A stretch of 49,925 nt of DNA, taken from positions 1 to 49,925 of the forward strand of contig CAZEMR010000017.1 of the NCBI GenBank assembly GCA_964513465.1. Reading direction: 5' to 3'. This document shows, one piece after another, positions 15,143 to 22,135 of this stretch. Each line of letters opens with the position of its first letter. Position 1 is the stretch's first letter. This DNA is from CAZEMR01 sp964513465. GTDB lineage: Bacteria > Bacteroidota > Ignavibacteria > Kapaibacteriales > UBA2268. Under the pieces are notes generated by a model. The model was not told the DNA's origin, made no database searches, and saw nothing but the letters and a program-made list of their open reading frames with translations. The position numbers and the translations under genes were made by a program.

Positions 15143-16549
15143 ATGAGCACAGCACGCAAGATAATTAAAAATATATTTTCGCTCAGCGCCGCCGAAATCG
15201 CGAAGCAGGGTCTGATGCTTGTTACCACAATGTATCTTGCGCGGGCTATCTCCGACGAGGGCTATGGCATTATCGGCTTCGCCAAGTCGTTCACAGCGTA
15301 TTTCGTGCTGTTCGTTACCCTCGGATTCGATACGCTCGGCACCCGCGAAGTAGCCAAAGACCACAGCAAAATCAATAAATACGTCAATTCGATTGTAAGC
15401 ATCCGAATTATTCTATCGATCATAGCCTATGCCGCCCTGGCGGTAATCGTGCTGCTAATCGATAAGCCTGATACGGAAAAATTCGCGCTGCTGATTGCCG
15501 GCATTGCGATATTTGCAAATGTATTCCTCCTCAATTGGGTATTCCAGGGCCTCGAGAAAATGGAAATCCCTGCGATCCGGCAGGTTATCACCAGCCTCTT
15601 GAATTTTCTCGGTGTGATTATTTTCGTAAATAATCCCGACCACACTCTACTGGCAATCGGCATCTGGGTCGGCTCGCTTTGCGTCAATTCCCTCTGGATG
15701 ATTATTTATTATATTAAAAAATACGGCCCGATTCGCTTCGATTTCGACTGGCCGTTCTGGAAGGAGCTGACGCGGTCGGCTATTTCGATCGGGATAATTT
15801 TCACAATCGTTGTTATATATAACAATCTCAATATGGTCATGCTCGGCTTTATGGCAAGCAATGCCGAAACCGGATATTATTTTGCTGCCTTCAATATTCT
15901 GCTGGTGGCAAGCGTTCCGGCGACCATACTCCAGGGCGCATTCTTCCCGAATTTTTCCCGCCGCACAACCCATGAAGACCGCGACCGGCTGATGAAAAAA
16001 TATGCAACTCTGATCTATATGTCGGGTACAATCGTAACATTCTCCCTGTTCACATTCGCCGAGCCGCTGGTAACACTTGCATTCGGCAGCGATTATGTCC
16101 AGACGCCCGGTACTTTGCGCATATTAATGGTCGGAGCAATGTTTATATATATGAGCATGATCTACTTCTCTCCGCTGATCGCATGGGGCATGGAGCGTCA
16201 GGTCATTCTTGCAAATCTGGCCGGAGGAGCAACCAATATAATTGCAAATTTCATTCTGATACCGATATGGGGTGTCTATGGCGCAGCGACTGCAGCGGCG
16301 CTTAGCGAATTCATGGTGCTCGCAGTTCTGATCGCAATTTTTTATAAAACAATGCACAAATTATATTTAGGCGAATTGATCAAATTCATCCCGATCGCAG
16401 CCGTCTCGTGCGGAGCAGGCTATTTGCTTATGCAATGGGAGATAAATGCGATTTTGTCGGGTACGATTACATTGCTTATTTTTGCATTACTCAATTTTGC
16501 ATTCAAAACAATTACGATTAGTGAAATTCGGGAATATCTCAAAAAATGA
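15143..16549 (+). CDS. Wzx-like polysaccharide flippase (MOP superfamily)
   Basis: Integral membrane protein, 468 aa, with about 12-14 hydrophobic helices across its length and short polar loops. The start (IIKNIFSLSAAEIAKQGL) and the segment LARAISDEGYGIIGFAKSF are typical of flippases that move lipid-linked oligosaccharides across the inner membrane. No soluble domain is present. The gene overlaps the next (glf) by four bases (ATGA), which indicates translational coupling, and it follows GH57 by 19 bases. The context points to export of a lipid-linked glycan that contains galactofuranose; the exact substrate cannot be told from the sequence. Confidence 0.87.
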   Translation: MSTARKIIKNIFSLSAAEIAKQGLMLVTTMYLARAISDEGYGIIGFAKSFTAYFVLFVTLGFDTLGTREVAKDHSKINKYVNSIVSIRIILSIIAYAALAVIVLLIDKPDTEKFALLIAGIAIFANVFLLNWVFQGLEKMEIPAIRQVITSLLNFLGVIIFVNNPDHTLLAIGIWVGSLCVNSLWMIIYYIKKYGPIRFDFDWPFWKELTRSAISIGIIFTIVVIYNNLNMVMLGFMASNAETGYYFAAFNILLVASVPATILQGAFFPNFSRRTTHEDRDRLMKKYATLIYMSGTIVTFSLFTFAEPLVTLAFGSDYVQTPGTLRILMVGAMFIYMSMIYFSPLIAWGMERQVILANLAGGATNIIANFILIPIWGVYGAATAAALSEFMVLAVLIAIFYKTMHKLYLGELIKFIPIAAVSCGAGYLLMQWEINAILSGTITLLIFALLNFAFKTITISEIREYLKK

Positions 16550-17667
16550 AATATGATTATCTGATAGTCGGAGCGGGATTTTCGGGCAGCGTGCTTGCCG
16601 AGCGCATAGCCGCGCGGCTCGATAAAAAGGTGCTGCTTATAGACCGGCGGGATCATATCGCAGGCAATGCGTATGATTATGCGGACGAAGCGGGAGTGAT
16701 GGTGCACAAATTCGGCCCGCATATTTTCCATACGAATATGAAGCATGTGTGGGATTATCTTTCGCAATTCACCGAATGGCATTTTTATTTCCATCATGTG
16801 CTGGCAGTTGTCGAGGGGCGTCAGGTGCCGGTGCCGTTCAATCTGAATTCGATATATATGCTCTTCCCGCCTGAGATGGCATCGCGGCTGGAGCGACGCC
16901 TTATCGAGAAATTCGGCTATGGACTTAAAATTCCGATTCTGAAGCTGCGCGAGACTGCGGATCCCGACCTGAAATTCCTGGCCGATTATATATATAAGCA
17001 TGTTTTTTATGGCTATACCCGCAAGCAATGGGGGCACTCGCCCGAGGAGATGGACAGCTCGGTAACCGCGCGAATCCCGGTATACATAAGCCGCGACGAC
17101 CGCTATTTCCAGGACGCTTATCAGGGAATCCCGGCGCGGGGATATACCGAAATGTTCCGGCGGATGACCAGCCACCCGAATATCACGCTGCGGCCTGGGA
17201 CTGATTTCAGTGAATTCAGCGATTCGGAATATGATAAATTAATATACACCGGCCCGATCGACGAATATTTTGATTATATGCACGGCGAGCTGCCCTGGCG
17301 CAGCCTCGAATTCAAATTCCGGACGCTGGATATTCCGCAATTCCAGCAGGTGGCTCAGGTGAATTATCCGAATAATTATGATTTTACGCGGATTACGGAA
17401 TTCCGGCATTTCCTGGCTCAGAATACTTCGCAGACCACAATCGCCGAGGAATATCCGATGGATTTCGTACCAGGGCGCAATGATCCTTACTACCCGATCC
17501 CGCGGCCGGAAACTCAGGAATTATTCCAAAAATACGCCGCCGAGGCCGAAAAACTTCGCGGCCGGGTATACTTCGCCGGACGTCTTGCTAATTACAAATA
17601 TTATAATATGGACGAGGTTTGCGGGGTGGCGCTCCAGATGTTCGAAAAGCAAATCTCAGCGATCTGA
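16546..17667 (+). CDS. glf: UDP-galactopyranose mutase
   Basis: FAD enzyme that converts UDP-galactopyranose to UDP-galactofuranose, the donor for Galf in surface glycans. The N-terminal FAD-binding loop (YLIVGAGFSGSVLAERIA), the motif HKFGPHIFHT (substrate-side His and Phe), YTRKQWG and the C-terminal FAD-binding segment YFAGRLANYKYYNMDEV are all present. The length of 373 aa is standard for bacterial Glf. Its ATG overlaps the flippase stop by four bases. An 82-base AT-rich gap separates it from the next gene. Confidence 0.95.
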   Translation: MKYDYLIVGAGFSGSVLAERIAARLDKKVLLIDRRDHIAGNAYDYADEAGVMVHKFGPHIFHTNMKHVWDYLSQFTEWHFYFHHVLAVVEGRQVPVPFNLNSIYMLFPPEMASRLERRLIEKFGYGLKIPILKLRETADPDLKFLADYIYKHVFYGYTRKQWGHSPEEMDSSVTARIPVYISRDDRYFQDAYQGIPARGYTEMFRRMTSHPNITLRPGTDFSEFSDSEYDKLIYTGPIDEYFDYMHGELPWRSLEFKFRTLDIPQFQQVAQVNYPNNYDFTRITEFRHFLAQNTSQTTIAEEYPMDFVPGRNDPYYPIPRPETQELFQKYAAEAEKLRGRVYFAGRLANYKYYNMDEVCGVALQMFEKQISAI

Positions 17668-17749
17668 AAAATTTTTATATATGGTAAAGTTTCGATAAAT
17701 TGTAATTTGTTTTATTAACCTTTACTAAAATCCTGAAAATAAAGGCCAA

Positions 17750-19189
17750 TTGACCCGGGAGACACATAACAGCCTCCGCCCGCTTTGCGTCGATCTCGAC
17801 GGGACTCTGATCGCATCGGATGTCCTGTTCGAATCCGTTATCTTATTATTAAAAAAGAACTTCCTATATATATTCCTGCTTCCGTTCTGGGCGATTCGTG
17901 GCGCGGAATATCTGAAAACAAAGCTGGCCGATCGGGTACGCCCCAATCCGGAAACTCTGCCTTATCGCGAGGAAATCCTCAGCTATCTGCGCGAGGAAAA
18001 GGCTCGCGGACGCGAGCTTGTGCTTGTCACTGCCTCCATTCAGTCCGTAGCCGACAGTATTGCGGGGTATCTTGCGATATTCGACAGTGTGTATGCAACT
18101 ACTCCGGGAAATAATCTGAAAGGCCAGCGCAAGAAAGAGCTGCTCGAGGAGAAATTCGGCTCGAAGAATTTCGATTATATCGGCGACAGCAATATCGACA
18201 TCCCCATCTGGAAAGCCGCCGCTCGAGCGATGATCGTCAATCCCGGAGGGAACATGCTGATCGATGTGCAGAATTGCACCCAGGTCGAGAAGGTATTCCA
18301 TTTCCCAAAAAATAAGCTCCTGACGATTCTGCGCGAAATGAGGATATACCAGTGGGTTAAGAATGTTCTGATATTCCTGCCCCTTTTTCTTGCCCACCAG
18401 TGGTCAGTCTATCTCGCAATCGAAATTGTCATTGCTTTTATTGCATATAGCTTATGCGCATCATCTATATATATAATCAATGACTTAATGGATCTCGAGA
18501 CCGATCGGCGCCATCCCCGCAAACGGAAACGGCCGATCGCATCAGGCGAACTGACTATCCCTGTGGCTACGGCATTGGCGCCCGGTTTGCTCGCATTGGG
18601 TTTTGCCCTGTCTATATGGCTGCTGCCGCTGTATTTTACATATATTTTAATTATTTACGTAATTCTTACATCGGCCTATTCATTCTGGCTGAAAAAAATC
18701 GCAATCGCCGATCTGCTCGTTCTGGCCTCGCTCTATACCCTGAGGCTGATCGCCGGCGCGGTGGCGGTGGACGTAATGATCTCGCCCTGGCTGCTGGCGT
18801 TTTCGATGTTTATATTCTTAAGTCTCGCAATCGTAAAGCGATACACAGAATTAATGATAATGAAGCGCGAAAACAAAGCCATCGGCGCTGGCCGTGGCTA
18901 CGAAATCGACGACCTGAGCCTATTGCGGAGCATCGGCCCGGCAAGCGGCTATCTGGCAGCGCTGGTGTTCGCGTTTTATGTAAACAGCACGGAAGTTACA
19001 ATTTTATATAAACATCCGAAATTATTATGGCTGGTGGTGCCGCTAATGCTTTACTGGATAACCCGGATATGGCTGCTGGCCCACCGCGACCGCATGCACG
19101 ACGACCCGATTGTATTTACGGTAAAGGACAAAACAAGCTATGCTATCGGAATTTTAATCGCAATTTTAGTAATCGGAGCTGCAATATGA
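17750..19189 (+). CDS. HAD phosphatase-UbiA prenyltransferase fusion (decaprenyl-phosphate phosphoribosyltransferase-like)
   Basis: Two-domain membrane protein of 479 aa. Residues 10-190 are a HAD hydrolase: motif I DLDGT (D15, D17), motif II VTAS (T94) and motif IV GDSNIDI (145-151). Residues 195-479 are a UbiA-type prenyltransferase with NDLMDLETD (244-252), then HPRKRKRPIASGE, a second loop (YSFWLKKIAIADLL) and about nine helices. In mycobacteria a UbiA enzyme (Rv3806c) joins PRPP to decaprenyl phosphate, and a phosphatase then removes the 5'-phosphate. The fusion could carry out both steps; this is inferred from the DprE1- and DprE2-like genes that follow directly. It starts at TTG with AAAGG upstream; no in-frame ATG fits. 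Its stop overlaps the next ATG (ATGA). Confidence 0.85.
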   Translation: MTRETHNSLRPLCVDLDGTLIASDVLFESVILLLKKNFLYIFLLPFWAIRGAEYLKTKLADRVRPNPETLPYREEILSYLREEKARGRELVLVTASIQSVADSIAGYLAIFDSVYATTPGNNLKGQRKKELLEEKFGSKNFDYIGDSNIDIPIWKAAARAMIVNPGGNMLIDVQNCTQVEKVFHFPKNKLLTILREMRIYQWVKNVLIFLPLFLAHQWSVYLAIEIVIAFIAYSLCASSIYIINDLMDLETDRRHPRKRKRPIASGELTIPVATALAPGLLALGFALSIWLLPLYFTYILIIYVILTSAYSFWLKKIAIADLLVLASLYTLRLIAGAVAVDVMISPWLLAFSMFIFLSLAIVKRYTELMIMKRENKAIGAGRGYEIDDLSLLRSIGPASGYLAALVFAFYVNSTEVTILYKHPKLLWLVVPLMLYWITRIWLLAHRDRMHDDPIVFTVKDKTSYAIGILIAILVIGAAI

Positions 19190-20502
19190 GTGATATATAT
19201 GAATCATGGGGACGCTACCCGAAGCACGAACCTGCTCAGGTGGAAAAGCTTTTCTGGCGCGGCGAAATCCCTGATCTTAATAAATTTAAACAAAGTGTGC
19301 TGCCCTACGGCTGCGGCCGCAGCTATGGCGATTCCTGCCTGAACGACGGCGGCGCGCTGCTCGACGTCCGGGGGATGAACCATTTCATCAGCTTCGACGA
19401 CGAGACCGGCATCATGCGAGCCGAAGCGGGCTGCACGCTCGACCAGATTCTCCGCTTTATCGTGCCGCGCGGATGGTTCCTGTCTGTTACGCCCGGCACT
19501 AAGTATATTACGCTCGGCGGGGCAATCGCCAACGACGTGCACGGCAAGAACCACCACGTTGCGGGCACTTTCGGCCGGCATGTTATCCGGTTCGAACTCC
19601 TTCGCTCCGGCGGCGAACGTATGATTTGCTCACGCGAGGAAAACCCCGAGATGTTCGCGGCCACAATCGGAGGGCTGGGACTTACCGGACTCATCACATG
19701 GGTGGAATTCGCGAATCGCAAGGTCGATAGCCCCTATTGGGCGGTCGAAAGTCTAAAATTCGATTCGATAGATGAATTTTTTGAAATTAATGAAGAATCC
19801 GAATCCAAATTCGATTATACCGTATCGTGGGTGGATTGCACCGCCACGGGATCGAATCTCGGACGGGGTATATATAATCGCGGCAACCACGCCAAACCCC
19901 ATGAATTCGCAGGACTTAATATCGAGTCAAAAGAGCCTGTGGCATTCCCGTTCGATGCGCCGTTTATAAATTCGGCATCGACCCAGGCATTCAATATATT
20001 ATATTATAACAAGCAGCTCGATAAGCGCGTCCGGTCGGTCATGCACTACGACCCGTTTTTCTATCCGCTCGACGGCGTGCTCCACTGGAATCGCGCCTAT
20101 GGCAAAAAAGGATTCCTGCAGTACCAGTTTGTCGTGCCATTCGGCGAGGAACGCGCCTTCCGCCACCTCTTGCGCCATGTGGCCGGAACCGGTATGACGT
20201 CGTTCCTGACCGTAATGAAAACCTTCGGAGATATCGAATCGCCGGGGATGCTTTCCTTCCCGCGGCCGGGAGTAAATATGGCCATCGACTTCCGCTTTGC
20301 GGGCCAGCGCACTCTCCGCGCAGTCAACGAACTGGACAATATCATCCGCAGCTCGGGCGGGGTGATCTATCCAGCCAAAGACGCCCGGATGTCGCCCGGA
20401 GACTTCCGCCGGGGCTATCCGCGCTACGAGGAATTTGTGGAATATATCGACCCGAAATTCAGCTCCAGCTTCTGGCGCCGCGTCATGGGAGACTATGAAT
20501 AA
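19186..20502 (+). CDS. DprE1-like FAD-dependent decaprenylphosphoryl-ribose 2'-oxidase
   Basis: Oxidase of the VAO/DprE1 type, predicted to oxidise the 2'-hydroxyl of polyprenyl-phospho-ribose. The start at 19186 overlaps the stop of the UbiA fusion (ATGA). An open frame continues upstream to 19027 but only as out-of-frame translation of the UbiA gene. FAD-binding motifs: LPYGCGRSYGDSCLNDGG and TPGTKYITLGGAIANDVHGKNHH. K398 (YPAKDAR) aligns with the catalytic Lys418 of M. tuberculosis DprE1. The position of its benzothiazinone-reactive Cys387 appears to be Ala here (GVNMAIDF). 438 aa, no signal or membrane helix. Substrate assignment rests on family and neighbours. Confidence 0.88.
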   Translation: MSDIYESWGRYPKHEPAQVEKLFWRGEIPDLNKFKQSVLPYGCGRSYGDSCLNDGGALLDVRGMNHFISFDDETGIMRAEAGCTLDQILRFIVPRGWFLSVTPGTKYITLGGAIANDVHGKNHHVAGTFGRHVIRFELLRSGGERMICSREENPEMFAATIGGLGLTGLITWVEFANRKVDSPYWAVESLKFDSIDEFFEINEESESKFDYTVSWVDCTATGSNLGRGIYNRGNHAKPHEFAGLNIESKEPVAFPFDAPFINSASTQAFNILYYNKQLDKRVRSVMHYDPFFYPLDGVLHWNRAYGKKGFLQYQFVVPFGEERAFRHLLRHVAGTGMTSFLTVMKTFGDIESPGMLSFPRPGVNMAIDFRFAGQRTLRAVNELDNIIRSSGGVIYPAKDARMSPGDFRRGYPRYEEFVEYIDPKFSSSFWRRVMGDYE

Positions 20503-20532
20503 TAATTATAAATAAATATAAATGAGAGAGTT

Positions 20533-21270
20533 ATGAAAAAGATAATGATATTCGGAGCCGCTTCGGCAATCGCCCAGGAAACCGCCCTCAGATATGCTGC
20601 CGACGGCGTCCACATGCTGCTTGTCGATCGCGAGATGAACCGCCTCGAGACCGTCCGCGACCACATAACAGCCCACCATCCGGCCAAAATCGAGCTGATG
20701 GAATTCGATGCTACGGATTTCGATCGCCACCATGAATTATTCGACAGCGCACAGAGTATCCTCGGCGGTATCGACGCGCTGCTAATTGCCCACGGCACGC
20801 TTCCCGACCAGCAGATGTGCGAGAAAGACCCCGAATACGCGCTGCGGCACTATTCGATCAACTGCACCAGCGTTATTTCGATGCTCACAATCGCCGCAAA
20901 TATTTTCGAAGCGCAGAAAAAAGGCACAATCGCTGTGATCACTTCCGTCGCCGGCGACCGCGGCCGCCAGAGCAATTATCTATATGGCGCCGCAAAGGGT
21001 TCGCTCAGCGTATTCCTTAGCGGATTGCGCAACCGCCTGGCTAAATCCGGCGTCAGTGTGGTAACAATCAAGCCCGGCATGGTCGATACGCCGATGACCG
21101 CGCACATGCCCAAAAACCCGCTGTTCGCCAAGCCGAAGGACATCGGTCTGGGCATTTACCACGCGATGGAAAAGGGCAGTGATGTGGTCTATCTGCCGGG
21201 ATTCTGGCGGCTTATCATGTGCGTGATCCGCTCCGTTCCCGAGGGGATATTCAAAAAGCTTAACCTCTGA
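20533..21270 (+). CDS. DprE2-like short-chain dehydrogenase/reductase
   Basis: SDR family NAD(P)-dependent reductase of 245 aa. It has an N-terminal cofactor motif GAASAIAQE (DprE2-type GxxSxIA rather than TGxxxGIG), S in VITSVAGD, and catalytic YGAAK. The membrane-proximal C-terminus is hydrophobic (FWRLIMCVIRSVP). In the mycobacterial pathway DprE2 reduces the 2'-keto intermediate from DprE1 to give polyprenyl-phospho-arabinose. Order and strand (UbiA, DprE1, DprE2) support that role here. It lies 30 bases after the DprE1-like gene, has GAGAG just before the ATG, and ends ahead of a UUCG-loop terminator that closes the cluster. Confidence 0.87.
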   Translation: MKKIMIFGAASAIAQETALRYAADGVHMLLVDREMNRLETVRDHITAHHPAKIELMEFDATDFDRHHELFDSAQSILGGIDALLIAHGTLPDQQMCEKDPEYALRHYSINCTSVISMLTIAANIFEAQKKGTIAVITSVAGDRGRQSNYLYGAAKGSLSVFLSGLRNRLAKSGVSVVTIKPGMVDTPMTAHMPKNPLFAKPKDIGLGIYHAMEKGSDVVYLPGFWRLIMCVIRSVPEGIFKKLNL

Positions 21271-21308
21271 TTGGAATTCGGACAGAATTTTTTTTTGAAA
21301 ATTAAGAG

Positions 21309-21333
21309 GCAGGTCTTCGGGCCTGCTTTTTTT
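21309..21333 (+). terminator. Intrinsic terminator (UUCG tetraloop) closing the glycan cluster
   Basis: A seven-pair stem (GCAGGTC / GGCCTGC with one G-U) is capped by the stable C(UUCG)G tetraloop and followed by seven T residues. It lies 38 bases after the DprE2-like stop codon. Confidence 0.93.
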
Positions 21334-21337
21334 ATTG

Positions 21338-21357
21338 CAACGGGCTAAAGCCCGTTG
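21338..21357. repeat. REP-like palindrome 1
   Basis: CAACGGGC and GCCCGTTG form an 8-bp perfect stem with a TAAA loop. There is no T-run after it, and a terminator has already occurred 5 bases earlier. It resembles short dispersed palindromes of many bacterial genomes. Confidence 0.6.
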
Positions 21358-21388
21358 TTGCGATGGGTTGTCCGAACACGAATTGCAA

Positions 21389-21408
21389 CAGAGGGCATCA
21401 GCCCTCTG
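21389..21408. repeat. REP-like palindrome 2
   Basis: CAGAGGGC and GCCCTCTG form an 8-bp perfect stem with an ATCA loop. Its layout (GCAAC, a GGGC arm, four-base loop) is shared with palindrome 1, 31 bases away, so the two look like members of one family or a paired element. Confidence 0.6.
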
Positions 21409-21437
21409 CAAATATCGACGCGGCCCGCCCGCGGTGT

Positions 21438-21466
21438 GTCACTGCGAGCGTAGCAAAGCAGTCTCA
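21438..21466. repeat. Dispersed intergenic element of the GTCATTGCGAGC type
   Basis: GTCACTGCGAGCGTAGCAAAGCAGTC is close to a short palindromic element (GTCATTGCGAGC followed by GAAGC-type repeats) that recurs between genes in many bacterial genomes. ACTGC and GCAGT are its inverted ends. It runs into the stop codon of the L,D-transpeptidase gene (21464-21466). Confidence 0.55.
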
Positions 21467-21979
21467 CTCGACTATCTCGATTTCTGTGCCGATGGGGATT
21501 GCTTGATATAACTCTTCGATTTCCCAATTGGTTACGGCTATGCAGCCGGCAGTCCAGTCCACCAGCCGATGGAGCTTGCCGATAAATCCCAGGCCATTGC
21601 GCAGACCGTGGATTTTGATCTGGCCGCCCGGCAGGCGATTCATGCTCCGGGCGTATTCCGTATCCTCTTTGGTCGGATATGAAATGCCAAGATTCAGATG
21701 ATATGTGCTATTCGGATTTTTGTCATTTATTATATATATACCTTCGGGCGTTTTGTTGTCACCTTCGAATTGCTTCGGGCCTATGGGCTGCCTGCCGAGA
21801 GAAATGTGATAAGCCTTTACTATTTCGCCATTTGAGAATATCTGCATCTCGCGCTTATGCTTGATAACAAGTATGCGGTCGATCTTTTTCGATGTATCAA
21901 TCGGCGCTTCCGGCCAGAAATTATATGCTGCAATACCAGCCATAACAACCGCCGCAAACAATAATAATATATTCTTCAT
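21464..21979 (-). CDS. L,D-transpeptidase family protein (YkuD domain)
   Basis: Envelope enzyme of the YkuD family, which makes 3-3 crosslinks in peptidoglycan or attaches lipoproteins to it. There is an N-terminal signal or anchor (residues 4-20, hydrophobic), then a YkuD domain: KHKREMQIFSNGE (first strands), GDNKTPEGIY, IKIHGL with H124, and DWTAGCIAVTN with catalytic C146. The usual S-x-G-C is T-A-G-C here, an accepted variant. No LysM or peptidoglycan-binding domain is present. At 171 aa it is a minimal version. The HNH-repeat gene lies upstream on the same strand, separated by a hairpin. Confidence 0.9.
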   Translation of the reverse strand: MKNILLLFAAVVMAGIAAYNFWPEAPIDTSKKIDRILVIKHKREMQIFSNGEIVKAYHISLGRQPIGPKQFEGDNKTPEGIYIINDKNPNSTYHLNLGISYPTKEDTEYARSMNRLPGGQIKIHGLRNGLGFIGKLHRLVDWTAGCIAVTNWEIEELYQAIPIGTEIEIVE

Positions 21980-22051
21980 AATGATTATTATATATATTAT
22001 TCAATCTATTCATGCAATTTACTTCATTTATTTAAGCAAATATTATTCCGT

Positions 22052-22092
22052 AAATATAAAACAGGCATCTTCCCCTCAATAGAGAAAATGCC
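22052..22092 (-). terminator. Probable terminator after the HNH-repeat gene
   Basis: On the minus strand, GGCATTTTCTC pairs with GGGAAGATGCC (11 pairs with G-U wobbles) and is followed by a T-rich stretch (TGTTTTATATTT). It lies about 45 bases after the HNH-repeat stop codon. Confidence 0.55.
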
Positions 22093-22135
22093 CGTTAAGT
22101 CAATGCATTATATATATTTACAGCATCCCGATTTA

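Noticed and set aside
19027..19185. N-terminal extension of the DprE1-like protein
   Set aside because: These 53 codons lie entirely within the UbiA gene in another frame; the ATGA overlap at 19186 is a normal coupled start.
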